Assembly (NCBI RefSeq): GCF_023145115.1 | Contig: NZ_JAGLEJ010000016.1 | Span: 62,001 to 126,000 of the forward strand | Source: Algiphilus sp. | Lineage (GTDB): Bacteria; Pseudomonadota; Gammaproteobacteria; Nevskiales; Nevskiaceae | Reading direction: 5' to 3' | DNA: 64,000 nucleotides | In this document: positions 34,093 through 42,224 of the stretch, piece after piece | Layout: every line of letters starts with the position of its first letter | Position numbering within the stretch: position 1 is the first letter of the stretch | Notes under the pieces: generated by a model | The model's database searches: none | What the model saw: the letters and a program-made list of their open reading frames with translations, nothing else | Told to the model about the DNA's origin: nothing | Position numbers and translations under genes: made by a program

Positions 34093-35171
34093 CCACGGCC
34101 GCGCTGGGCGCCCTCGACGCACTCGACCGGCAGCGCCGGCGACGGCAGTCGATCGCGCTGGGCGTGCTCGCGGCCGGGCTCGTGTCGTCGGTGCTCACCG
34201 GCCTCGGCGTGGGAGCAGTCGGTATCGCGCCGCTGCAGTGCCTGGCGATCCTGGGCCATGCGCTCGGTCTGCCGCTGCCCTGGACCTACGAGCCGGTGCA
34301 GGCATCGGTGCTGCTCTCGATCCGGCTGCCGCGGGTCGTGCTGGGCGCGCTCACCGGGGCGTCGCTGGCCGCCTCCGGCGCCGCGCTGCAGGCGCTGTTC
34401 CGCAACCCGCTGGCCGACCCGGGGCTGATCGGCATCTCGAACGGTGCCGGCGTGGCGGCCGCAGGGGCGATCGTGCTGGCACCGCCGGCGGTGGCCGCGG
34501 CATTCGGCGGCTTCCTGCTGCCCCTCGCCGCCTTCGGCGGTGCGCTGGTCGCCACCATGGTGGTCTACCGCATCGCCACGCGCGACGGTCGCACCGAAGT
34601 CGCCACCCTGCTGCTGGCGGGGATCGCGCTGAACGCGATCGCCGCGGCCGGCATCGGCCTGCTGATCTTCCTGAGCACCGACCAGCAGCTGCGCGATCTC
34701 AACTTCTGGCTGCTGGGCAGCCTCGGCGGCACCACCTGGCAGGCGCTGCTGCCGGTCATCCCGTGCGTGACCGCACCGGTGCTGGCGATCGCGGTGCTGG
34801 CCGGACCGCTCAACGCCCTCCTGCTGGGCGAGGATGAAGCCGGACACCTCGGCGTTCCGGTGGAGCGCGTGAAGCGCATCGTCGTGGCGCTGGTGGCGCT
34901 GGCGGTGGGCGCAGGCGTGGCGCTGACCGGCATCATCGCCTTCGTGGGACTGGTGGTGCCGCACCTGCTGCGACTGGCCATCGGCCCCGATCACCGCATC
35001 GTGCTGCCGGGCTCGATCCTGCTCGGTGCAACCCTGATGCTGTTCGCGGATCTGCTGGCGCGCACGCTGGTGATCCCGGCCGAGCTGCCCGTCGGCGTGC
35101 TGACCAGCTGCGTCGGCGGCCCGTTCTTCCTGTGGCTGCTGATGCGGCGGCGCGGCGTGGCGATCTGGTGA
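34089..35171 (+). CDS. hmuU: Heme ABC transporter permease
   Basis: A 360-residue FecCD-family permease with about nine to ten membrane helices. SIRLPRVVLGALTGASLAASGAALQALFRNPLADPGLIG is the family signature, and GHLGVPVERVKRIVV plus GIIAFVGLVVPHLLRLAIGPDHR form the ATPase-contact loop. It moves heme across the inner membrane with HmuV. The GTG start is embedded in the hmuT stop (GTGA), and hmuV begins inside its own stop. Confidence 0.92.
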   Translation: MTTAALGALDALDRQRRRRQSIALGVLAAGLVSSVLTGLGVGAVGIAPLQCLAILGHALGLPLPWTYEPVQASVLLSIRLPRVVLGALTGASLAASGAALQALFRNPLADPGLIGISNGAGVAAAGAIVLAPPAVAAAFGGFLLPLAAFGGALVATMVVYRIATRDGRTEVATLLLAGIALNAIAAAGIGLLIFLSTDQQLRDLNFWLLGSLGGTTWQALLPVIPCVTAPVLAIAVLAGPLNALLLGEDEAGHLGVPVERVKRIVVALVALAVGAGVALTGIIAFVGLVVPHLLRLAIGPDHRIVLPGSILLGATLMLFADLLARTLVIPAELPVGVLTSCVGGPFFLWLLMRRRGVAIW

Positions 35172-35998
35172 GCCTGCAGGCCCGCGATCTGTCGGTGGCG
35201 CGCTCGGGTGTGCCGATCCTGCACCGGGTATCGCTGGACCTGGCGCCGGGCCGGCTGGTCGCCGTCATCGGTCCCAACGGAGCCGGCAAGTCCACGCTGC
35301 TGCACGCCATGGCGAGCGGTGCCGGCGGCGCGGTGACGCTGGACGGTGTGCCGCTGGAGCGCGTGCCGGGGCGGGTTCTGGCGCGCCGCCGCGCGGTGCT
35401 GCCGCAGGCAACCGCGCTGGCGTTCCCGTTCTCGGTGCTCGATGTGGTGCTGCTCGGCCGCGCCCCGCACGCCGGAGCCTCGACCCGCGCGCAGGATCTC
35501 GCCGCGGCGGATGCGGCGCTGCGCGCCACCCGGGCGCACCATCTCGCGCACCGACGCTATCCCACGCTCTCCGGCGGCGAGCGCCAGCGCGTGCAGCTCG
35601 CGCGCGCGCTGGCGCAGATCGGCCCCGGGCCGGGCGGTGACGCGCCGCCCGCCTATCTGCTGCTCGACGAGCCCACCAACAATCTCGACCTGGCGCACCA
35701 ACACGGCGTGCTCGACACCGCCCGCCGCTTCTGCGACGCCGGCAACGGGGTGCTGGCGATCCTGCACGACCCCAACCTCGCGAGCCAGTACGCCGACACC
35801 GTCGCGGTGGTCACGGACGGCCATCTGCACCGCAACGGCACGCCCGAGGACATCATCACGCCCGCGATCATGACGGCGGTCTTCGGCGTGACGGCCGATG
35901 TCATCCCACACCCGCGGCTGGGCCACCCGGTGGTCGTGGCCAGCGGCACCGCCGCCACGCCATCATCCCCGCCTTCCGAACCAGGAGTCCCGCCATGA
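35168..35998 (+). CDS. hmuV: Heme ABC transporter ATP-binding protein
   Basis: A 276-residue ABC ATPase with all motifs: Walker A GPNGAGKST, signature LSGGERQRV, Walker B YLLLDEPTNNLDL and the switch His in AILHDPNLASQYAD. The AVLPQATALAFPFSVLDVVLLGR segment is typical of HmuV/FecE-type subunits. It powers HmuU. GTG start overlapping the hmuU stop; its own stop overlaps the next small gene by four bases. Confidence 0.93.
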   Translation: MSLQARDLSVARSGVPILHRVSLDLAPGRLVAVIGPNGAGKSTLLHAMASGAGGAVTLDGVPLERVPGRVLARRRAVLPQATALAFPFSVLDVVLLGRAPHAGASTRAQDLAAADAALRATRAHHLAHRRYPTLSGGERQRVQLARALAQIGPGPGGDAPPAYLLLDEPTNNLDLAHQHGVLDTARRFCDAGNGVLAILHDPNLASQYADTVAVVTDGHLHRNGTPEDIITPAIMTAVFGVTADVIPHPRLGHPVVVASGTAATPSSPPSEPGVPP

Positions 35999-36123
35999 GC
36001 ACCCTCATCGCCCTGAACCGGTTCCACGTCCGACGCGGCAGCGAAGCCGGCGGCAACCGGAATCCCTGCCGGGACGCCCCGCATTTCGGAGGCTTCGCGG
36101 TCACCCGGGAACTGGCCGCCTGA
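35995..36123 (+). CDS. 42-residue uncharacterised small protein coupled to hmuV
   Basis: An ORF of 42 residues (MSTLIALNRFHVRRG... ending FAVTRELAA). It starts in the ATGA overlap with the hmuV stop and has a strong AGGAG eight bases upstream, better than most genes here. It is basic, has one Cys (residue 25) and two His (11 and 30), and no signal peptide or membrane helix. It does not look like HemP, which has a conserved basic-aromatic pattern. I do not recognise it. Coupling and ribosome site argue that it is translated; function unknown. Confidence 0.55.
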   Translation: MSTLIALNRFHVRRGSEAGGNRNPCRDAPHFGGFAVTRELAA

Positions 36124-36155
36124 GGCCATCGGGCACGCAACCCTCGGGGGAGACG

Positions 36156-37367
36156 ATGACCATGCGCAAGCCGAGCGCGGCCGTGCTGACGACGCTGCTC
36201 GCCCTCGCCGCCCTTCCGGCGGTCGGCGCGCCGGAATACCGCTGCCATCCCGAGCGCGTCGGGCATGGCACGGTCAGCGACCATCTCGCCGCGCGACTGC
36301 ACGAGACCGCGAACCTCGAGGGCGAGGCCGCCCGGGCCGAGCACGAAGCGCTGCGCGACTTCACCAGTGCCACCAGCCTCGCGGGTGGCATCGTGCGCGC
36401 CCGGCTCGCCGGCCACTACCTGCGCGCCGGTCGCGCCGATGAAGCACTCGAAGCGGCGCTCCGGGCGGCGGCCAATCGTTACGTGCAGGGCCGCCTCGTC
36501 GACGACATGCGCGCCCTCGCGGCGCAGATCCACGCCAGCCGCGAACAGTGGGACCGGGTGGTCAATCTGCTGCAGCCGATCATCGACCGCGAATGCCGGC
36601 CGCCGAAACCGGCGACACGCTACCTGCTCGCGCTCGCCCATGCCCGGCACGGCGACCACGACCTTGCGCTGGGCGAGATCGATGCCGCATGCCCGCGCGA
36701 CGAGACGGATGCGCACCGCTGGGTGGAGATGGCCCTGCGCATCGATTGCGCGGCGAATGGTGCGACCGCCTGCGCCCGCCGCCTGCTCGACTACGCGCGC
36801 CTGCCCGAGCCGACTCCGGAGCTGCTGCGCCTGCTGAACCACGGTCTGTCCGGACTCGCCGGCTACCCGGATGCGCGGCCGCTCCTGGCGCGCGCCGAGG
36901 CAGCGGGCGTGATCGACGCACAGCATCGGGTGATGCCGCAGCCGCGCCGCGAGACCGCGCCGCTGCGGGTGATCGAGCGGGCACCTCCCGATTATCCGCC
37001 GGAGGCTCTGCATAGCGGCTTCGGTGGCGGCTACACGCTGGTCGAGATCGCCGTCTCCGCCGAAGGCACCGTCACCGCCACCCGGATCCTCGACGAATCC
37101 CCGCCGGGCCTTTTCGGGGCGGCGTCGCGCGAGGCGGCACTCCGGCACCGCTATCTGCCGAGACGCGTCGACGGCGAGGCCGTCCCGGCGATCACGCGCA
37201 CGCGCTTCCATTTCCGCGTCCGCAGGGACGGCGAGCCCCTGCCAGCGACGCAGGAGGGTGTCGAGAATATGCCGTCGGCCGAGAACCCGCGGCCGGCATG
37301 GACGCCACCCGAACCGCCCGGACTCTCGACAGCCTGCATCCGGTCGCCCGATACTGCCGCTCCGTAG
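36156..37367 (+). CDS. Exported protein with helical repeats and C-terminal TonB-C-like domain
   Basis: A 403-residue protein with a signal peptide (VLTTLLALAALPAVGA). Residues about 45-270 are alpha-helical, with repeat-like segments (LAGHYLRAGRADEALEAAL; YLLALAHARHGDHDLALGEI) resembling tetratricopeptides. Residues about 275-365 form a TonB-C-like domain: PDYPPEALHSGFGGGYTLVEIAVSAEG and YLPRRVDGEAVP. There is no N-terminal membrane anchor or Pro-rich spacer, so it is not a normal TonB. GGGGGAG precedes the ATG. It follows the hmuV small-ORF unit by 32 bases, and a shorter relative follows. Confidence 0.72.
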   Translation: MTMRKPSAAVLTTLLALAALPAVGAPEYRCHPERVGHGTVSDHLAARLHETANLEGEAARAEHEALRDFTSATSLAGGIVRARLAGHYLRAGRADEALEAALRAAANRYVQGRLVDDMRALAAQIHASREQWDRVVNLLQPIIDRECRPPKPATRYLLALAHARHGDHDLALGEIDAACPRDETDAHRWVEMALRIDCAANGATACARRLLDYARLPEPTPELLRLLNHGLSGLAGYPDARPLLARAEAAGVIDAQHRVMPQPRRETAPLRVIERAPPDYPPEALHSGFGGGYTLVEIAVSAEGTVTATRILDESPPGLFGAASREAALRHRYLPRRVDGEAVPAITRTRFHFRVRRDGEPLPATQEGVENMPSAENPRPAWTPPEPPGLSTACIRSPDTAAP

Positions 37368-37399
37368 CCTGCGCCGATGCGCCTGGAAAGGGACTTCCG

Positions 37400-38119
37400 A
37401 TGCGTGAGATGCTCGTGCTGTCGCTGTGCGCGACCCTTGGCTGGCTGTCGCCGGCCGCCGCCGGTGGTCCGTCCGTCGCCGTCGCCCAGCTCGATGCGCT
37501 CTGCGTGCAGGGCGAGGAGCACAACCTGCGCTGGCTGCGCTTCTCCGCCGACATGGAGTGCAGGCTCAACGGCCCGGTCGCCTGCGCCGAACGGCTGGTG
37601 GGCTACCTCGACAGCCACCATCCGAGCCCGACCCTGGCCGCCTTCATCAACGACGCGCTTGCCCGGGTTGCGCGCCATCCCGAAGCGCATCCGACGCTGA
37701 CGCGCGCGCATCGGCGCGGCCTGCTCGACGCGCGGTATCAGCTCGCGGTGAATGCCGGCGCCGGCGAGGCGACCGTCTACCGCATCCCCGACACGCTGCC
37801 CGCCGCACCGGACTACCCGGACGAGGCGCTGGCGCAGGGACACTCCGGCCATGTCCTGCTGGGCATGGCCATCGGCACCGATGGGCGGGTCTCCGGCATG
37901 CACATCCTCGAGTCGTCGCCGGAAGGCGTCTTCGAGGACGCCGCCGTGCGCTGGGCGGCTACCGAGCGACGCTACCCGCCGCGCCGCATCGACGGCCGGC
38001 CGGTGCCGTCGGCCAGTCGCGTGCTGCTGCGCTTCAGCGCCGACGGCACCGGGGCCGGCGACATGCGCGTGCGCCCGCCGAAGGCCGATCCCTGCGTACG
38101 CCTGCGGGCGGCTTCCTGA
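37400..38119 (+). CDS. Shorter exported paralogue with TonB-C-like domain
   Basis: A 239-residue protein with a signal peptide (VLSLCATLGWLSPAAA). It aligns with the C-terminal part of the preceding protein: Cys-x7-Cys followed by A-x-R-L in both, then PDYPDEALAQGHSGHVLLGMAI, DGRVSGMHILESSPEGVFEDAA and RRYPPRRIDGRPVPS. It lacks about 150 residues of the helical region. The pair looks like a tandem duplication with later loss. AAAGGGA lies eight bases before the ATG. Role unknown. Confidence 0.7.
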   Translation: MREMLVLSLCATLGWLSPAAAGGPSVAVAQLDALCVQGEEHNLRWLRFSADMECRLNGPVACAERLVGYLDSHHPSPTLAAFINDALARVARHPEAHPTLTRAHRRGLLDARYQLAVNAGAGEATVYRIPDTLPAAPDYPDEALAQGHSGHVLLGMAIGTDGRVSGMHILESSPEGVFEDAAVRWAATERRYPPRRIDGRPVPSASRVLLRFSADGTGAGDMRVRPPKADPCVRLRAAS

Positions 38120-38128
38120 CGGGATGAC

Positions 38129-38156
38129 GCCGCCACCGGTACAGCCCGGTGGCGGC
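38129..38156. terminator. Bidirectional hairpin between convergent genes
   Basis: A perfect 11-base-pair stem (GCCGCCACCGG with CCGGTGGCGGC) around a six-base loop lies between the stop codons of the TonB-C-like gene and hmuY. No T-run is present. Confidence 0.6.
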
Positions 38157-38170
38157 ATCCCCGGTGGCTG

Positions 38171-39391
38171 CTACTCCGCCGACAGGGGCCGGTACCGGAA
38201 GGTGACCGTGCCGCTGGTCTCGCCGCTCTCGTCGTAGTAGTCGATGAGCTGAAGGGCATAGCGCGGCGCGGCGTCATCCCCGGTATCCGTGGCCACCGTG
38301 TAGACGCGGTAGTTCGGCCAGAGCAGATGGCCGCCGGCGACCCCGTAGGCGTACCAGCTCGAGTCGGCGAAGATGCCGCCGGTGGTGTCGGCCACGTAGA
38401 GACTGGTCAGGGAGCCACCGTCGCCGGAGGTGGTGGCGCTGGGGTACGCGGAGAGCTCGCTCCATTCCGACGGGCCGAGAGCGCCGCCATCGCCGTCGCC
38501 GCTCGGGCCGCTGTTGGTGCGCAGGTGGAAGTCGCGGCCGACGAAGGCGACCTTCAGGTCCCAGGCCGTGCCGGTGCAGTCGACATTCTCGTCGGCGTCG
38601 AAGTCGAAGCACACTTCGCCGCCCTCGCCCGGAACCGACCCGGTGAAGGTCGCGGTGCCGCTGAGCTGCTGGGTACCGGCGGGCTGCACGTCGAACGCGA
38701 TCTCGAAGGACTGGATGCCGTTGCCGGCGCGCGTCGGGAAGTCGATGGCGGTGACCCGCATGCGCGCGTAGCTGTCGCCCTCGCCGGACCGCAGCAGCCA
38801 GCCGTTGTCCGGGTTGGCGCTGATGTTGCCGGTGGTCACGTCGTAGCGATACCAGCCGTAGTCATAGGTGGTGGGGCCGCGCTCCACGCCGACGTCGAAG
38901 GCGGTGGTGACGCTGTCGGTGACCCAGTCCTCGACCGCGGGCAGCTCGCCGGTCAGATGCTCGTACTCGCTCTCCGGCGTGGCGTTGGTGAAGACGCTGG
39001 CGTCGGGCTCGCCGCCCTCGGCGTAGAAGTCGTCCTGGGCCACGCTGAGCGCGCCACCCACGCTGCCCGGACCCGACGCGCCGCCGTTGAGCATGAGGAA
39101 ATAGCGCCGGAAGGCGATGTCCCAGGCTTCCGAGTCCGATGCCTCGGCGTCGCTCAGCGCCACCACCTCGCCGCTGTCGAAGTCGAAATGGACGTGGGTG
39201 TCCTGCGCGATGGCGTCGACCGTGCAGGTGACGACGCCGTTCTCGTCGGCATCACCGCACGCGCGCTGGGCGACGTCGTCACCACCGCCATCGTCGTTGC
39301 CGCCTCCGCCTCCGCCGTCGGAGCCGGAGTCACAGGCGGTGACGGCGAGATTGAGGAATACCGCGAGCAGAATCAGTCGTTGCCATTGCAT
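38171..39391 (-). CDS. hmuY: HmuY-family heme-binding lipoprotein with two domains
   Basis: A 406-residue lipoprotein (lipobox AVTAC, Cys near residue 20, then a Gly/Asp linker). Two HmuY-like units occur in tandem: one has AWDIAFRRYFLMLNGGASGPG (about 88-108) and WYRYDVTTGNISANPDNGW, the other AWDLKVAFVGRDFHLRTNSG (about 290) and WYAYGVAGGHLLWPNYRVY. Each family domain is an all-beta heme or tetrapyrrole binder on the cell surface. It lies 32 bases after the receptor gene, the HmuR-HmuY order known in Porphyromonas. Probably captures heme for that receptor. Confidence 0.85.
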   Translation of the reverse strand: MQWQRLILLAVFLNLAVTACDSGSDGGGGGGNDDGGGDDVAQRACGDADENGVVTCTVDAIAQDTHVHFDFDSGEVVALSDAEASDSEAWDIAFRRYFLMLNGGASGPGSVGGALSVAQDDFYAEGGEPDASVFTNATPESEYEHLTGELPAVEDWVTDSVTTAFDVGVERGPTTYDYGWYRYDVTTGNISANPDNGWLLRSGEGDSYARMRVTAIDFPTRAGNGIQSFEIAFDVQPAGTQQLSGTATFTGSVPGEGGEVCFDFDADENVDCTGTAWDLKVAFVGRDFHLRTNSGPSGDGDGGALGPSEWSELSAYPSATTSGDGGSLTSLYVADTTGGIFADSSWYAYGVAGGHLLWPNYRVYTVATDTGDDAAPRYALQLIDYYDESGETSGTVTFRYRPLSAE

Positions 39392-39423
39392 GGAAGGTCC
39401 TCCCGGGGAACGGGGTGGCAGGG

Positions 39424-41424
39424 TCAGTGGACACGCCAGGCATAACGCAGCCCGGCGTAGACGAAGCGCCCGTCGATCGGGCCGAAATCGTTGGGGTCGG
39501 CGAAGTCGCGCTGGGTGTTGAAGACGTTGTCGACGCCCAGGAACCAGCGGGTGCTGCGCGACCAGTCGAAATTGATCGCGAGGTCGAGCACCTGCCACGA
39601 CGGCGACCGCGCGCCGTCGGCAGTGGCGACCAGCTCGTCGCTCTGGTAGCGACCGCGCGCGCTCACGGCCACGCGGCGGGCCGCCTGCCAGTCGACGCCG
39701 AGGCGCGCCTGGTGATCGGGGCGCCGTGTCAGCGCGCTGCCGGTGTCCTCGTCGCGCGTACGCATGCGGGTGTAGCCGGCGCTGAGGGCGAGCGCGGGCG
39801 AGGCCTGCCAGCGCGCCGCGATCTCCACGCCGCGCGTGCGCGCCCGGGCGACGTTCTCGTAGGTGAACTGCTGCACGCCGTCGACCACCGGCGCGTCGGC
39901 GGTGTCGACCTGGATGAGGTCGCGCAGCCGGTTGTCGAACAGATTGATGTCCAGCCAGGTGCCCGGCCCGCGCCCGAGTCGCCCGTCCAGCTGCCAGCTG
40001 CGTGATGTCTCCGGCTGCAGGTCCGGGTTGCCGATGACGACATAGCCCAGCGAGGAATGATCGAAGCGGTAGCGGCGCTCCTTGAGATCGGGCACGCGAT
40101 AGCCCTCGGCCCAACCCGCCCGCAGCACGCCCTCCCAGCCGCCGGCTTCCAGCACCCGACCGCGCAGGCTCACCTTGGGGGCGGCATGGCCGCCGAAGTC
40201 GGAATCGTCCTGGTGGCGCAGACCGAGCAGAAGCTCCCAGTCGTCGCCGATGAAGATGTCGTCCTGGAGGAAGACCTCGCGGCTGTCACGGGCGACCGTG
40301 CCCGCGGTGTCGAGCTCGCTGCCGCCGTCGATCGACTGCACCAGCGATGCTTCCTGCCAGGTGGCGCCGAGCTGCAGCAGATGGCCGCCGAGCGCCGGCA
40401 GGTCCGCGATCGCGGTGACATGGGTCAGCCCGAGCTCGGCGTCGCGATCGTCGAAGCTGCTGCCGGCCGCGTGCTTGCGGGTCTCGTCGTCGAGCGTCTC
40501 GTCGACCGCATCCAGGCGCAGACGAAAGCCGTTCGCGGCGTGCCATTCGCCGCCGGCGCCGAGGCGCAGGCGCTGCGCATCCTCGCGCTTCTGCTGCTCG
40601 ACCTCGCGACCCGGCAGACTCTGGAGGAAGCGGCTGACGGCGCGCTCGCGAAAGCTGCTGGCGCCGAGATACAGCGTGCTGCCGGCGCGCGGGCGCCACT
40701 CGCCGCGGAGGTCGAGCTGGCGGCGCTGCACCGCATCGCCGGGCTGCGACCAGGTCGCCGGCTCGGGGTCGACGCCGTCGCTGTCGCGGATGTCGCCGGC
40801 GAGCCGCAGGCGCCATTCGCGACTGCCGCCCTGCACGCGGAAGCGGCCGTGGCGGTTGCCCGGCACGAAGGCGTCTCCGGAGGGGTTCTGCGCCCCGTAG
40901 CTGCCGGCATCCAGCATGACGCTGCCTGCCAGGCCGGGTGCGATGTCGCGCGTGATGACGTTGATGACGCCGCCCATCGCGGCGCTGCCGTACTGCGCGG
41001 ACATGGCGCCCTTGACCACCTCGATGCGCTCGACATCGGCGAGCGCCAGCTGACTGAGATCCACGGTCGATCCGGTGGTCGCGGTCATCGGCAGCCCGTC
41101 CACCAGCACCAGCACCTGCTCGCCGCTGAGGCCCTGCAGTGAAGCCTCGTATCCGGCCTTGCCGTGGATCGGACGCAGCTGCAGCCCGGGCACGTTCTCC
41201 AGTGCCTCCTTGAGCGTGCGCGCATGGGTGCGGTCGATTTCCTCCCGGTCGACCACCTCGACACGCACCGGCGAATCTGCCGACGGCCGCTCGGTGCGCG
41301 TCCCGGTCACGACGATCGGTTCCAGCGACCGTGCAGCGGAACCGTCGGCGCCCGCGGGCACGGCCGCCGCGCCCGCGAGGGCGGTCAGCAGCACGCGGCA
41401 CCGAAGCAACGGACGAGCCCTCAT
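39424..41424 (-). CDS. hmuR: TonB-dependent heme receptor, HmuR-like
   Basis: A 666-residue receptor. After the signal peptide, SLEPIVVTGTRTERPSADSPVRVEVV covers the TonB box and plug start; VERIEVVKGAMSAQYGSAAMGGVINVITR is the plug core. The barrel has GYRVPDLKERRYRFDHSSLGY, related to the NPDL/FRAP-like segments of heme receptors, with NPDLQPE after it. It ends YAGLRYAWRVH. ATG at 41424 follows GGGAAGG. Together with HmuY behind it, and a Fur box at 41562, this is a heme capture pair. Confidence 0.85.
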   Translation of the reverse strand: MRARPLLRCRVLLTALAGAAAVPAGADGSAARSLEPIVVTGTRTERPSADSPVRVEVVDREEIDRTHARTLKEALENVPGLQLRPIHGKAGYEASLQGLSGEQVLVLVDGLPMTATTGSTVDLSQLALADVERIEVVKGAMSAQYGSAAMGGVINVITRDIAPGLAGSVMLDAGSYGAQNPSGDAFVPGNRHGRFRVQGGSREWRLRLAGDIRDSDGVDPEPATWSQPGDAVQRRQLDLRGEWRPRAGSTLYLGASSFRERAVSRFLQSLPGREVEQQKREDAQRLRLGAGGEWHAANGFRLRLDAVDETLDDETRKHAAGSSFDDRDAELGLTHVTAIADLPALGGHLLQLGATWQEASLVQSIDGGSELDTAGTVARDSREVFLQDDIFIGDDWELLLGLRHQDDSDFGGHAAPKVSLRGRVLEAGGWEGVLRAGWAEGYRVPDLKERRYRFDHSSLGYVVIGNPDLQPETSRSWQLDGRLGRGPGTWLDINLFDNRLRDLIQVDTADAPVVDGVQQFTYENVARARTRGVEIAARWQASPALALSAGYTRMRTRDEDTGSALTRRPDHQARLGVDWQAARRVAVSARGRYQSDELVATADGARSPSWQVLDLAINFDWSRSTRWFLGVDNVFNTQRDFADPNDFGPIDGRFVYAGLRYAWRVH

Positions 41425-41561
41425 CAACCTTCCCGTGAAACGCCGCCGCTGGCGGCATGCGGACCCGTCCGGCAGGGAGCGCACACGGGCCCGTCCAGCC
41501 GGGTGAAGGAGAACGCGCGCTTCCCGGGCCATGGCGCGGGAGGCGAGCCTGCTATGCATTG

Positions 41562-41580
41562 AATGATAACTATTGCCATT
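41562..41580. promoter_or_regulatory. Fur box between hmuR and the HasI-like sigma gene
   Basis: AATGATAACTATTGCCATT is an A/T-rich Fur-like site about 138 bases before hmuR. It lies in the divergent region with the sigma gene and could serve both. A second A/T-rich stretch (AATGATTTGTATTTACAATC, 41619-41643 region) nearer the sigma gene may be a further site or its promoter. Confidence 0.68.
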
Positions 41581-41699
41581 TGAATGTCAATCGCGTTGAG
41601 TCGCCGCCCAACGATGGCACTGGGAATGATTTGTATTTACAATCCCTGCCCCTGATGTCATGCGCTGCCGTGCAGCCGGCTCGCGCACAGGAGCCCGTC

Positions 41700-42224
41700 T
41701 TGCACGCATCCGCCGAACCCGACGCCGTCGCGGCGCTGTACGCCAGTCATCACGGCTGGCTGCACGCGCTGCTGCATCGCCGGCTGGGGTGTACCGAGAC
41801 CGCCGCCGACCTCGCGCACGACGCCTTTCTGCGTCTGCTGGTGACGCCGCGCCGCTTCGACAGCTTTCAGGGCACGCGCGCCTATCTCAGCCGTGTCGCC
41901 AGGGGTCTGTGCGTCGATCTGTGGCGCCGGCGCGAGATCGAGCGCGCCTGGCTGGAGGCGCTCGCCGCCCAGCCCGAGGCGACGGCGCCGCCCGCCGAGC
42001 ATCACGCCATGGTCATCGAGACGCTGTGCCAGATGGACGCCATGCTCGCGAGCCTGCCGCGCCGGGTGGCCGACGCCTTCGTGCTGGCCCAGGTGCGCGG
42101 GCTGACCTATCGCGAGATCGCGGCCCGGCTGGAGGTGTCCGAACGCATGGTCAAGAAGTACATGGCGCGCGCGATGCTGCACTGCGCGCTGCTCGAGGCA
42201 GAGCTCGACGAGGCGGCGGCGTGA
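41700..42224 (+). CDS. ECF sigma factor, HasI/FecI type
   Basis: A 174-residue sigma factor. Region 2 has ALYASHHGWLHALLHRRLGC and AHDAFLRLL; region 4 has LPRRVADAFVLAQVRGLTYREIAARLEVSERMVKKY. The TTG start at 41700 is chosen because AGGAG lies six bases upstream and the N-terminus then aligns with the other sigma factor in this window; an ATG at 41655 is the alternative. It overlaps the anti-sigma gene by four bases and should control the HasR-type receptor downstream. Confidence 0.9.
   Translation: MHASAEPDAVAALYASHHGWLHALLHRRLGCTETAADLAHDAFLRLLVTPRRFDSFQGTRAYLSRVARGLCVDLWRRREIERAWLEALAAQPEATAPPAEHHAMVIETLCQMDAMLASLPRRVADAFVLAQVRGLTYREIAARLEVSERMVKKYMARAMLHCALLEAELDEAAA

Noticed and set aside
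33196..35998. hmuTUV considered as a vitamin B12 (BtuFCD) or ferric-siderophore transporter
   Set aside because: These families look alike, but HmuT-type opening motifs, adjacent HmuY and HasR-type genes and Fur boxes favour heme. No cobalamin riboswitch was seen.
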